Program-made: the position numbers and the translations under genes
Origin: Solicoccozyma terricola
Lineage: Eukaryota > Basidiomycota > Tremellomycetes > Filobasidiales > Piskurozymaceae
Assembly (NCBI GenBank): GCA_001600875.1
Contig: BCLD01000012.1
Location: 773,892-837,891, forward strand
DNA: 64,000 bases
Reading direction: 5' to 3'
In this document: positions 1 through 11,590 of the stretch, piece by piece
How positions within the stretch are numbered: position 1 is the first letter of the stretch
Layout: every line of letters starts with the position of its first letter
Notes under the pieces: generated by a model
Told to the model about the DNA's origin: nothing
What the model saw: the letters and a program-made list of their open reading frames with translations, nothing else
Database searches by the model: none

Positions 1-42
1 TGGCCCCACACACACGCCAGCTGACAAGCCGTTGTCTTCAAG

Positions 43-513
43 GTCCCTCGACGTCGTCCGTTCCGACTCTTGGGCAGCACCTTGATCGCTGCCAACCCAG
101 TTACCAAGAAAGAGGTGTTTTCAGTCGACCTTCGACAGCTTAAGCTCGCCGAGGACAACAACACTGCCGATCATGCTGCCCGGGAAGATGAAGACGGCAT
201 CTCCCCTATGCCACGCTCGTTCCGCCTTGTCTTTAAGAATGACGATGACATTTTCTTCTCCGCGGACTCTGAGACAGAAAAGCAGAAATGGTAAGTCCAA
301 TGCGTTATTGTCTCGGCGAGCATACACTCACTCCTATTCCACCTCCACAGGCTCGCCGCATTCACTAGTCTTGTCCTTCGAGGCATTCCGTCGAATCCTC
401 TTTGGGCCGAGGTGCTCGCATCTCAACAGCGCAGGATTAGCGACAAGGCAAGGCAGAGCACCGTTTCAAGCGGTAGCACTGTGTCTGGAGGTAGCAAGCA
501 CTCGGAATCTTGA
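43..513 (+). CDS. Anillin/Bud4-type PH-domain protein, C-terminal part
   Basis: Only the 3' end lies in the window. Exons are about 43-290 and 351-513; the 60-nt intron (donor GTAAGT, acceptor CAG) splits a Trp codon and the stop is TGA at 511-513. The peptide reads as a pleckstrin-homology domain: basic start (RRRPFRLLGSTLIA), a FRLVF strand, then FFSADSETEKQKW, where the Trp is the conserved residue of the last PH helix, continuing LAAFTSLV and PLWAEVLA. A short Ser/Thr-rich tail follows. The layout resembles the C-terminal PH domain of fungal Bud4/anillin proteins, which bind septin and membrane at the bud neck or division site. Any other large protein ending in a PH domain would look the same here. 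An in-frame stop at 22-24 shows that an intron precedes the first visible exon, so its exact 5' edge is inferred. The gene converges on KCS1, with 228 bp between stops. Confidence 0.5.
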
Positions 514-741
514 TCGCCCTGACAACCCCTATGGACGATGGAAGCTGGACTTTTCCTTCTCCCCATTTCTGTTTCGCTCATGTATATTATTAATGCAGCG
601 CTTGATTCCCTTACCTAAATTTACGATATCTCCCACCCTTGTTAACGCATCACCAATTTATGAATCGATTTGTTGCAAAAAGATAGTTAGCAAAATTCTT
701 TTCATCTACATGCGATCATATTATATCAATTACAACCTTAT

Positions 742-3700
742 TCACGTTGAAAGATATCCAACCTCAAAGTCCTGGGGAAATATTTTCTCAAAAATGTGGG
801 CGTTCTCGGTTACCTCGAACGAAGGCAAGGGTCCCGCGGAACAGTCTCCATGACGGATGGCCTCATCTCTACGACCAGCTTCTGCTTTCCATCCTCGATG
901 TAAGGCCCCACAGATATTCTTGAGCCCAAAGAGAAACCCAAGGTCAGGGTTTGAAGAATGCTTTGGTGGGAAGCGTGCATGTGGCAGTCCGGTCTTTGGA
1001 TCAGTCACAGCAGAGTATCCTTTACCGAGCTCCGACTGGTCCTCGTTGGGTAGGGGTGGCAAGAAGTCATGACCTGTCGTGGTATGCGCAAAGTCGACGA
1101 TACGAATATTGACCTCTCCACGCTTGCGACGCAGATCGCGGTCTGGCCGACCACCCTCCCTTGTTCTATGAGCATCCGCACTGCGGCTCCTTCGCACCGG
1201 CGCTCCGGGTTCCTCGTCATATCCCTTGGATCGAGAGGGTAAGTGTCGGTGTGCGGAGTAGTCTTCGGCCTCCCCAATTGTACCTGGTTGACTACCCGGC
1301 GAGGTGGACAAGTATTGAGTCTGTACTGTCTCTTCGCCATCGTAAATGAAGAGGAGACTGCAGCCGTAAAAGCGGAAACCATGAAGCGTGGCAACGATCG
1401 CTGCCAAGTTGTGTAGATCTTGCAACATGCCTGGGATGTGCTCAGCCAGCAAGCGATTACCGTCATCAAGGAAAGAATTGAGGACATCGTCAAACTCTTC
1501 CGGCTTGACCTCTCGTCCCTTGTACTTGTTCTGCGAAACAAAGTCCTGACGCGCGTTGTTCCAGACCTGTACAGTTTGAATTTGAAGTCAGTTGACGCAC
1601 AACAACGATATTTAACGGAAAGACTCACTTGCATGCCGCAGAACCGCACGCCTAGCGGCCGACTAGTCGTTCGATCGCACTTCTTACGCTGACTCTTCTT
1701 CTTCAACGGAGTCGCGTCACAGCCGTACTGCCTTGTACCCATTTTGAGATCTAGTACACATGGTCGCCTGAGACGTCCAGTGAGGTCTTCCATGAAGATA
1801 AAGTACTCCTGTCGTGTTACATTATCCGCTTTGGTTGTAGACACGAGAGATGGCGAGGACAAGGTTGGTGGGGTAACTGCATAGGCTGATGACAGCCTGC
1901 TTTGATTAGGATACGATGATGGGAAAGCAACTGGAAAGATTGCCCGGCATGTTAGCACGTTGAATGATAGATCTCCACCATGTGACCCACCTGTATTGAC
2001 AACGTTCTCCGTGCCAACCTCTGCATCCATGTTGAACATCGCTCTGTCTTCACTGTCGTCTCGGCGCTGTCGGTCATTGTTCTGAGCCACGGCGGAGTGT
2101 GACATCGAGATCGACTGACGTCCCAGGTCAGTCATCGTGACCTCGCTCTGGATTCTGCGCAATGGTCCGTCGTAATCTGCGGATATTCCTTGAGCTGCAC
2201 TGTGGTCCGAGGACTGAGTGCTGAAGCTTCCGCGATGGCGACGTGCTTGACGACCGCGACGTTGGTGGCACCATGTCTGTTCCAGAGGAGCGAGAGAGTC
2301 CTCCGCATCACCTTCTTCCGTCTCTTCGTACTGCTGTAATGCAGACCCCTGAGATCGAGTCAGCGCTCTTCCGTTCTTGCGCATTTTTCGCATGACAGTC
2401 GCGAAAATATGATCTTTCAGTTTGGTGTTCACCGTAGTGGCGCCGGTTCCTCCACAGATCGAATGCTGGGTAAAAGGCAGTAAAGACCCTGTATTTTGTA
2501 GTTGCCGCTGGTGCGTCGCGAGCGTCGGACTCGAGTTAGCATGGTGAAGTCGAGGAGGATCGGACAGGGAGGGCATGGGTGTGACTGGCGAGCCAACGTA
2601 TGTGGCGCCGTCGCTTTGCCTGGACGCCACCGAGGTGCGCCTTGGGAACGTATGATATTGATTGCCGGGTGAAAAGGACGTCGGGAACATGTCAGGGGAG
2701 ATCGGGGTGTGGCCCCCAGACGTCGAAAGAGCGCGAAGATCGCCCTCGGAATCATTACCGTTCCGCGCAATACGTCCGCGATTGCGGCTTGATTTATGGC
2801 GAGTTCCGGTGAACAGCCAGTCCGGTACGACGTGCCGATTGTAAGTGAGCGAGACCTCAGGTATCTCCGAGTCGGGTTCAAGATCGTTATCCACGCTTGG
2901 AGCTGGCGGAGATTGTCCGTTGGTGATGATGGTTGAGGTTCCTCCACTTGGAAACGAGGTTAGTGAACGGCCATCATACGGTGTTTCAAGGGCCGGTTTT
3001 GCTGGTTGGCGTCTGTAGCTGACCAGCATGACTCCCAGGTACCGAGGAATGAAAGATAGCAACTTGGGTGCGAGTTCCTCAACAGCCTCGTAGAACAGGT
3101 TTTCCCTGCTGACGAGGGGCTGCACGAAATAAAATCATCAGAAAAGATCCCTCTCGTAAATACGGAGCCACGACTAATGATCGCTTACCTTGCAAACCGC
3201 TCTCCTCGAAAATTTGTAAATCTCACTGTGACCTCCAACCTTGTGATGGAAAGGTTCGAGAGGAATTGTCATCCGCTGGTTGACGCCTTCAGTAATCTCG
3301 CTCGGGGTAAGAGTTCGAGCGACTTTATTGACTGGGGTAGCTAAACCTTTCGACCCCTCTTCCTCTGGTACCATGTTGAGATGCTGTTGCAGAGCCGCAG
3401 GTAAATTTTGAAATTTTTGAACGGCATGTTCCTGATCGGTCTCTAAGCCGCTGTCCTGGCGCGACGAGCCTATGCTGGTAGCCCAGGAAGACTCGCTTGT
3501 CCAGCCGCTATCTTCGTCATGTCCTCCTTCCGATGCCGAAGCATGTCGACTTCTGAAGTGGTAGGTTGGAGACGATGTTCTTGGAGGAGATGGGGCGATG
3601 GCGACCGGTGGGGAGGAGATGAAATCAGAGAGACCCGGCTTATTGACGAAGGATGATTGTGAGATCTCTTCAGAGGCACCGAAGCCTTCCTCGTCTTCCT

Positions 3701-5159
3701 CCGCGACGACCTGAGAATGGAGAGACCCAGGTTCCGATGCGGTAGAGGACGTGGAATCTAATCGAGGGGGTTTCTGACGTGAAACGGAGGAGCGCTTGGA
3801 AGACATTTCGGGCATCATCGGCGTCACATTCGTGCTCTCCATGTCGTCTTCATCCCATTGGAAGGAAGTATCGGCAAGCGATGATCGTTGATCCCTATCA
3901 AATCCAGTCCGCTGCGATGAGCTTCCTCTCACACGCTTTATCGCAGCTGCGGTGGATTCCTTGAACAAACCCATACCCAAACTAGCTTTCCTACCGCCCT
4001 TGGTTGCTGATTTGCTATTAGCCATCGATCTCGCCTCGGTCAAGACCCTGACCGCTTCCTTGGGTAAAGGAACCTCCGCACCATCATCCAATCCTCTCCG
4101 CATAGCTTCTTCCACAGTATGATCGAAGTCGTCTCCTAGTCCCAGATCAAGCTTTACATCCGTTCCAGTGCAACCAGGTGGTCTTGAGAATTTAGTGTCC
4201 ATCGAGTAATGAGGAAGGAGTGAGTCCTGAGTTGGAGCTGTGGGTCGGGATGATGGTAAAGCTAGAGAATTGCATCGATTTTTCCGTCGAATCGTATTCG
4301 CCGAAGTTGACCTTGAAATTTCAGAATTCACAGAAGTCCCCGAGTTCATTCCTAGACCGGGAACGAACTGAGCGAATGCTTTCGATGATCCGCTTTGATG
4401 TAAACCACCTCTTCTTCGTGGTGAATCCCCGTCGCGATGCGCAAAGGATGAAGGGAAATCCTTCCATATGTTGGGAGCGGGAACGAGACTTGCTCTCGGA
4501 GACATGGGAGATGAACGACTGTTCGATTGACGTGGTGTATCCCGTGCGTCATCTGATGATTCTCGTTCGAGATGATCTTGACTATCAAATGGGTTACCAT
4601 TCAGCCGTCGGAATTGCCTCCTTCGATCTCTGGATCTTGGTGATAGTCTACTTGGAGATCCGATGAAGAATTCCCCACCTGATGAATTCCATTCTGATCC
4701 CGGTGACCAAGGAGGTGTGACGACTCCCTGATTGGGAAGGACATCGATCCACTCATCATCCGCGTCATTGCCACCTGTACTGACAGAAGATCCTCCTAGC
4801 ATTCCCTTTGAAGTCCGGGAGGATGATTCGTCGAGGTATGGAGCGACTGTACCCATCATCCTCATTCCGTTTCTCCTAAACTTGATTCCTCCACGTTCTT
4901 CAACGACATCCTCCTGCTGCCTGTCCCTATCTCCTGAGCGACTACGAGCTCTCGTCAATCCATTCGATTGAATCGCCCTTCCATCGGTGGATTCCGGTGG
5001 GGAAGAAGAGGACAACCAGGGTGAGGACACCATGTTTACACTTGGTGATGATATTCTCGGTGTTGATTGTGATGATTTGATATCGGGATCAAGATTAGGT
5101 CGAGCGGCTGATTGTGTCGCATCGTTGATGGTTGGTGGTGAAGGGTGGGAATATGTCAT
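742..5159 (-). CDS. KCS1: Inositol hexakisphosphate kinase (IP6K)
   Basis: Exons 5159-3189, 3119-1991, 1930-1629 and 1566-742 give a closed 1408-aa protein. It phosphorylates InsP6 to the pyrophosphate InsP7 (5-PP-InsP5), controlling phosphate, vacuole and stress signalling. Evidence for the inositol polyphosphate kinase family: GGHSEIYKFSRRAVCKPL at about residues 642-660 (start of the catalytic domain), the family signature PCVLDLKMGTRQYG (PxxxDxKxG) near 1088, the IP6K-type SLL element GCSLLFIYDG near 1200, and the metal-binding RIVDFAHT near 1288, followed by GFLFGLKNI. The first ~640 residues are Ser/Pro/Arg-rich and look disordered. A further ~370-residue low-complexity stretch separates the domain start from the signature, as in other fungal Kcs1 proteins. 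Yeast Kcs1 is 1050 aa, so this one is long. One 60-nt intron (1990-1931) keeps frame and could be retained. The start is the first ATG of the open frame. Confidence 0.93.
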
Positions 5160-6415
5160 TCACTTTGATAGTTGGTCGGCGGAATCGCTATGAAGAAATG
5201 AGTGGGTGGGATTGGGTATAAGAGGGAGAGTATATAAGAGGGGGGTTTTCTTTCTTGGCCGAGTGAGATGAATGGACAAGAAAGATGAGAGCAATGTCAG
5301 CTAGTGTCGACGGTATTATACGCTGCCGCTATCCCCAATGATACCCAAGTGTGGATTTCCAAAAGAAAATCCGCAACACATCCGACACACGCACTTGCTA
5401 TCCAAAGGCAAAACCTCCTCACTCAAGAGATAATTGGTTGTGTCAAATCAAGAACACAAAACACCGCACACCAAATCCAGTAAATTTAAGACAGACCGTT
5501 CCCAACACACACTCCCCCCCACTTCCCCCAACTTCTCCTTTGTAAGAAAAAAGAAGCAACCGCCGTATAACTAGTTCATCACGAACGTGGGTTATCGCCA
5601 AGTCCCCCGAGTGTGTCCCACCCAGATTGTCCCGAACGCGATGACATCGGGATATGAGGGTTGTAGTGAGTAGGGAGTGGTGGGTGTCCTGCTCACTACT
5701 CTCAGTGGATAGGGGTAGTGGTCGTAGCACTCGCAGACGGATGAGATGAGTGCTCCCTCCGTTCGCGGAAGATATGAGTGTTCGCTTCGCTGGCGGAAGA
5801 AAAGAGACCAAATGCTCACTCCATTCGCGGCGGAAGAGCTCCCTGACGGGAGCATGATCTTCGCTCCGCGCAGAGATGAGTGTGCTCTCCGCTGGCGGCA
5901 GAAGAGTATGCGGCGCAAAGGAGCCCACTGACGGAGTCTGTACTCACCTGTAAGGGACCCTTTGTAAAGTAAACTTGGCCCTTTTTTTTGTTATCGTTTT
6001 GAGACCAGATGCTCCAACCCAAGATCGAGAATGGTAATAGCAAGCCGCCTAAGGAAGACGGCGGTGGTGATGCGTGGACGAGCAAGACAAGAGGGATGGG
6101 CGAGGACGAGGACTGTGTGTGATGTGGATGTGGATGGCGATGATGACGGTGGAGTTGACCGGGATGACTACTGTTTGCTGTTTGAGTGGCGAGGCTTGGA
6201 TGACGTAAGCAGCCGAAACGCCGATGGACGGGACGGGAGGGGAGACAGTGGTGTGGACAGTGGTGGTAGCATACAGCACACAACCAACTCCCCACACCCT
6301 CACCCACCACCACCCCCACTCCCACCCCCGCTCCCCCGATCACGCCAACAACCTCGCTGATCCCATCACCCAGTCGTCCACCACCACCCATCGCGACACA
6401 CGCGTCGGAAAACAA
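5160..6415. promoter_or_regulatory. Divergent KCS1/SLD3 upstream region
   Basis: This is a 1.26-kb non-coding gap between two divergent starts. A TATATAAG-like element sits at 5231-5240, about 70 bp upstream of the KCS1 ATG. A block of degenerate GC-rich repeats occupies about 5745-5925 (separate entry). The last 150 bp before SLD3 are C-rich and on the + strand stay open in frame with SLD3 back to an ATG at 6224, so an N-terminal extension of SLD3 cannot be excluded. No RNA gene was recognised. Confidence 0.4.
5745..5925. repeat. Degenerate GC-rich ~30-bp repeat array (locus A)
   Basis: About five to six imperfect copies of a unit built on GCTCACTCCGTTCGCGGA, spaced roughly 25-35 bp (for example CTCCGTTCGCGGAAGA near 5750, TTCGCTTCGCTGGCGGAAGA near 5780, GCTCACTCCATTCGCGG near 5814, GCTCTCCGCTGGCGGCAGA near 5885). 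The reverse complement of the unit, CCGCGAACGGAGTGAGC, forms a second array at 50060-50290. The block lies in the upstream region shared by KCS1 and SLD3. Confidence 0.7.
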
Positions 6416-8859
6416 ATGGCCATGCTCGAGAATCCTCCTCATTACGCTCTCCGGCCATTGGATATGGTGATAGATCTAGCATGTCCGATACCTTGGCCTG
6501 TAGCTGGTGGTAAGGAAAAGCAACCGATCATCAAGCTGTCAGAATCGAGAGATGAGATCCAGGGGCTTTCCACGCCTGTCAAGTCTTGGTAGGCTTGCGA
6601 GGTTCTCAACTCCCCCCCCCCCCCATATCTTGTCTGACCTGATGGAACGCTTTTGTTATATTCCCTTCACAATCAGGCCATATCAAATATTGAAATCTGA
6701 CAACTTGTCTTCCCGGCTCTCGATCGATCAAACAATTCAACACCTCTACCTCCACACTCTCTATCTCCCAAACACCCTATCCCCACTCTCTATATTCACA
6801 CTCGACATTCTCCGACTTCAAATCGATCCTACATCCACTCCCATCGTGACGAATCCAGAAACTGAACCTGAACCCGAACTCGAACCCGAACCCGCGCATC
6901 AAGAAGAAAGAAATCGAGAAAAGAGGAAGAAACGAAAAAGGATGGAGGTTCTGGAACGAAACATGTTGAATCTTTCAGGTATAGAAAGAAAACATCGAAA
7001 ATTGGTTTCTAGAGTAATTCAAGATACTTTGATGTCGGATATACTTGGTTCTCCTGGTCCCAGTACTACGAAAGTAGAACCTCCAAAAACGGAGTGTGAA
7101 GACTTGTTAGAGGAAGAAAAGGAATTGATTCGATTAGGTTTGACGCTTAGGAAAGGATGTGGGAGAGGTGATTTGGCGTTTTTGGAGATTGGGAATGGGA
7201 ATTTGGACGTGGATGTAATAAAGGTTGGGAAGAAATTGTGTGATGAGTTTGAAAGGAGAGAGTGAGTTTTGGTGTTTAGAGAGAGAGAGGGCGGGGGGGG
7301 GGGGGGGTTGGGGGGTTTGCCAAATTTAGAACAATGAGCTGATGAAGATATTTTGGGATTCAAAGCGTTCTCATTCAAATCATACTCCTGCTCGTTCATA
7401 TGATACATAACCCGCCAACACCACTATCCAAGCGGAAACGAAACCGCTCATCTTCTTCTCATCCAGCTGATGATCCAGTAAAAAGTTTGGAGATGTTGAT
7501 GGATAGATTAACGGTTTGGCAGGTGGTTGGTGGTTTGGAAGAGGAAGGGGGGAAAGATGACGAGAAAGATTGGGTGATGGAGTTTTGTGAGGGTATTGTT
7601 GAGAGGTAGTGAGTAGGGGTGATAAGTGCCGGATAATATGGGGAATTTGGATATTCCCGGAACTGATGAAACGTGAACCGTTTGCGCTTTTTTTTTTCTT
7701 TTTTAGTTTCATGGATAAATTCCCACATATTTGTGCGGAATTTCATCTCAAGGTCTTTGGATCACCATTATCGTCCACACTGTCGAAAATCCGATCGTCA
7801 TCGCCTGAATCGATGATCATCAATGATACATCATCCGTTGGTAGTCGTGCACCATCAATACCACCACATCGCTCCCATTCACGGATGAGTTCCATCGACT
7901 CGAGAGCCGAATCAGAATTCAGACGAGCTGGGTCAGTCGTGTCCACTGGAAAACAAGATGACTTTGCTAGATCTAGAAGTCGGTCATTTGATCAAGAGCG
8001 AGGTGGATCCCTAGGTCCTCGTGGATTTGGAACCAGTACCTCGAATGGAAACTCGACTACTTCTGCTAGCGTGAATTTCTTACCTGTTCGTCGACCAACC
8101 ATCCGACAAGCAAGTGGCAAGAATCTCTTCAGAGGTCGGGAAGTTGGTCTTAGCCGAACGTCGTCATTCTCCTCGGGCGCTGGAGCAAATCCAGGCAAGG
8201 CTAGCGGACTGGGTTTGAAGAGAACAGATTCGAGACAAAACATGATGATGGTGGTTGGTAAACGGAAGACTTTGTTCGTGCCTCAAGCTCAAGCAGGAAG
8301 GAAGCTCTCAGGAGGTGAGGATCAAGAAATTTTGAGATTTTAAAACCTAGATACGAATACTTATTCACGGCATCCTTTCCGTACAGATGCTATACCCATA
8401 CCCGGCTTGACCCGTCCGATGCTGCCTCCCCAGCATTCAACCAAGACCGCCGAGACCAGATCGACCTCCTCCAGCATGCTCGTCATGGCGACCCCCTCCA
8501 AACCCAGACCTTTCGGCCGTAGTAGTCACACTATCGGGCAAGTCACTCGAGTCATACCACCTACACCAGTCGCCGAACCGTCAGCTGCCTTCGTAGCTGA
8601 TACTCCGTTCAATAGCGGAGGGAAGAGACGGCGGATGAGCGAGGACACAACGCCAGCGAAACGTCCCGTGTTCAATGCTAATGGGCATAGTCGACATCCG
8701 CAGTTTGGCATCTCGAATTCCGCCGCAATTGCCGAAGAGGATGCTCTAGGAGAGCTGATGGTGGATAGCGACGACGAAGACCATCGCAGTACCCTGGATC
8801 GTTTAGGATCTGGGGCCAATGCCAGCCACCATGTACCTGAGACGCCTCGTAAAGGTTGA
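6416..8859 (+). CDS. SLD3: SLD3-like DNA replication initiation regulator
   Basis: Exons 6416-6588, 6677-7261, 7366-7608, 7707-8314 and 8387-8859 give 693 aa with all phases closing. Sld3 carries Cdc45 to the MCM helicase and, once phosphorylated by CDK, recruits Dpb11 at firing origins. The case rests on layout and weak motifs: an N-terminal half with PYQILKSDNL, a leucine-rich LYLHTLYLPNTLSPL segment, a basic KREKRKKRKRM-type stretch, LIQIILLLVHMIHNP (the Sld3/Treslin domain usually has a REIQLQILLLLE-like run here), then MDRLTVWQVVGGL and DWVMEFCEGIVERYFMDKFP, which resemble the end of the Sld3 core. The last ~350 residues are Ser/Thr/Pro-rich with SP/TP sites (SSSPES, TPSKPRP, PPTPVAEP), suited to CDK control. 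The call is moderate: another disordered nuclear regulator could fit. Introns 1 and 2 carry 13 C and 15 G homopolymers. The stop lies 45 bp from the RRN7 stop. Confidence 0.6.
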
Positions 8860-8904
8860 TGTTGCTTGCCAATTTGTGCTTGACGAGGAAATTGGCGCCA
8901 ATTT

Positions 8905-11389
8905 TCAGCCTTCCTGCTGCTGTTGCCTTGCAGCATGGCTCCGTATAATACGTTGGGCGCGCATCAGTCGTCTCTCAGTAGCTTCTAGGGACCGCAAAAT
9001 ATGTTCCCTAGAGACGCCAATCAGCCGTGAGGCAGCAACTAACAGGGTCTCCATTGCGTCAGGAAGCTGTCCAGTAAGGTCCTTGGCGTCATACACCTTG
9101 TATTCCTCGGCATGCCTCTCTAGGTGCAATTCGGGGGCATGAGAGGGAGGCATTTTGACATAAGTCGTGGACGCATGGAAGTCTTGCCACACTTTCGAGA
9201 TGTCGTCTGATGGCGATCGATCAAGGCTTCTAATCGTTCCGGTGAGGGGGAACAGTTCCTGTAACCATGCTGCGTCTGCGATGAGAGTTCAAAATCAGCC
9301 TTTGTCCTCTCCATGATGCGGTCATGGGCCAGACTGACCGGTGGGTGTTGGTCGGTCGATAAGCAGTGCATTTTCCGCTCGGGCGATGAATTCGTCGACC
9401 TGTGCGTCACTTGCTTTTGCAAAATCCCTGTTAAACAGACCCACAGACGGTCAAAAGTTGGCTCGAGCTTCCAAAGTGTGGATATACTCACAGTGGGGTT
9501 GCAGAAAGCGGTGCTGAACAAAGTCGGTTTTCGGATAAAAGTTTCTTCAATTCCGCTAGCCATTCGGAACCGTTGGCTTGGCCGATCAAGAGGTCGTGAG
9601 GGCCAGCTGGCAATCTAAAATGGAGCAGGGTGAGTGTGGTTTGGATCCTCTCGAAACTATCTAGCGCCTACCGAATCTGGCCATCCAAGCCATAGATGAG
9701 CTTGAATGTGATCAATATCGCGCTCAACAGGCCGAGTTCGGGGGGCCCAGCGAGACCTTGAAGCCGACGGCGCTTGGTCTTAAAGTGAAAGTCGCTTCCC
9801 AGAGAGAGACCCTCAAGCGCCTCGTCAGCGTCCGATCCGATGTCGACATCGATTCCCTCCGCATCTCGTGGTGGCGACAAGTCGATCGATGTTTCGGTCA
9901 GTTGAAGGATCTTGTAAGCCGAGTTATAAGTGACAGCTGCAAGGACTTCCATCAGCGTTCTTGGACCGGGAGTATACCTATTAAGCTCATGCCTACGAGT
10001 GCCTCCAAGACAGCTTGTCAATCTCCATAAGACAGGCGCAGCATTCATCTCTGGTATCTGGATTCCCAAACGCCCATCGAGCAGATTCACCATGCGCTTC
10101 ACCTCGGCGTGCAACTCCGTTGGCGAAGGGGAGTTCTGTTATTAGCCAGATGGTATGATCAGAGACTTGGACGACGGAGGCAGGAGAGGCGGATACGCAC
10201 AAGAGGCCAAGTGGCACGGTTCCTCATGTCAAGCGGAAGATGTTTCTTAACTTCATCCGGGATCAAGCTCGAGGAGCCGAAGTCGATGTACGGTATGTCA
10301 CCACTATCGATAGCTCTGTAGGGTGATGGTAGTCAGTAAACTACTTGGAGTCGCACCGTCATTGACGACACTTACTGAATGATATCCAAATATAGGATGG
10401 GAACCCTCAATGTCCACAAGCTCAGAACAAGGACGACCAATGCGGTTTTCGCTTGAACGTGGTGCTTTCTACGTTGAATCCTCAGTAGCTCCTCCTCATC
10501 TTTTTGCTGCTCCTGATGATCAGTATCCGAGCCAGACTCCGCTGATATCTTTTCCACGAGATCCGAGTCTACGTCATCCGAAGTCTCTGACACCGCTGAC
10601 TCGTCTGATCGCGAATGGTCAAAGTGATCATCGTTTTTCATTTCCTCGCCGTCCTTCTGATCAGCGGGGGCAGGTTGACTAGATGACGGAACATGTCTGT
10701 CGGGGAGTGGCTGAGATGCCCAAACTCGTTCCGATGTGATTTTGATTCGGTTGACAGGCTCGCCTGGAAGGGGTATACGAGCGTCCTCGTCCACGACTGC
10801 TGGTGCGGTTGACATAGGCGGCGGAGGCAGGGGGTAGAGTGATAGTACGCCCATCCAAAGGTCTCTGGCCACGGCCTACAAGAAACGCATGCAAGAACAT
10901 TAGTAGGAGCTCGATACTACTGCATTCTGCTGAACCCACCTCTACAATCGGCGGGACCTTCCAAATTCGAATCACCGCTTTGATCTGATGTCGAAGCAAG
11001 AGTTGGAACAATTGAAGTCTCAAGTATTCCTTGTCATTTCCTCGATAGTCTGGGATTGTAAGCCACACCGTCAGCTGCTTGCTTGCGATTTACATATCAC
11101 TCTCACCAAACTAACGATCAGGATTCACCTCTCCTGGAGCTCTGCGCCTACGTCTTCGTGGACCCTTTCTGATGTGCCGCTTCTGCATGGCCGTACGTGG
11201 TGCATCTTCCATCTCGTTGTTCTCCGTGCGATAGTTCTGGTTATGAGCAATTGATCGGTCAGGGAGGACGGTGAAGACTGGGCTGGACGAACGTACCTGC
11301 AGGATGTGGCCTTCTTCGCAGACGACGAGTCCTGACATTCTATCCTTCCTCCATCGCTTCGAGCGACATACGGGACAAGCTTTGGCCAT
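8905..11389 (-). CDS. RRN7: RNA polymerase I initiation factor Rrn7 / TAF1B-like
   Basis: Exons 11389-11297, 11236-11129, ~11074-10940, 10875-10376, 10315-10201, 10135-9672, 9614-9492, 9427-9339 and 9275-8905 give about 665 aa. Rrn7 is the TFIIB-related subunit of the core factor that loads RNA polymerase I on rDNA promoters. It starts with a zinc ribbon: CPVC at residues 5-8 and CEEGH at 24-28, with RWRKD between them, then LQNYRTE, the classic Rrn7/TAF1B opening. Further matches are YLRLQLFQLLLRHQIKAV (cyclin-fold start), AVARDLWMGVLSLYPLPPPP, AIDSGDIPYIDF and LPLDMRNR. An acidic Asp/Glu/Ser linker is encoded at 10440-10680. The acceptor of exon 3 is uncertain: GCAG at 11078-11075 keeps frame, whereas the better-looking CCCAG at 11050 breaks it. 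The gene is convergent with SLD3 and starts 201 bp downstream of the MDL stop. Confidence 0.8.
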
Positions 11390-11590
11390 GGAGGTTGATG
11401 CTGTAGCCTCTCCCTCTCCCTCTGCATCATGCGATGTACCACTGCGAACGATGGTCAAGGCCTCGAGTGCTATGTTCTCGTTTGTTGGTCACGTGCGAAG
11501 ATTTCGTTTGTTGATTATTCAGGTCAGAGCCGGTTCACCGATGGAGGTCGTCTATAGGTACAAATGCTTTGCTATTCCCTCAATGCTGTC

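Noticed and set aside
9938..9977. Possible 41-nt intron in RRN7 (GTATAC to GCAG)
   Set aside because: Removing it brings an immediate stop; leaving it in gives a continuous plausible helix (RYTPGPRTLMEVLAAVTYNS).
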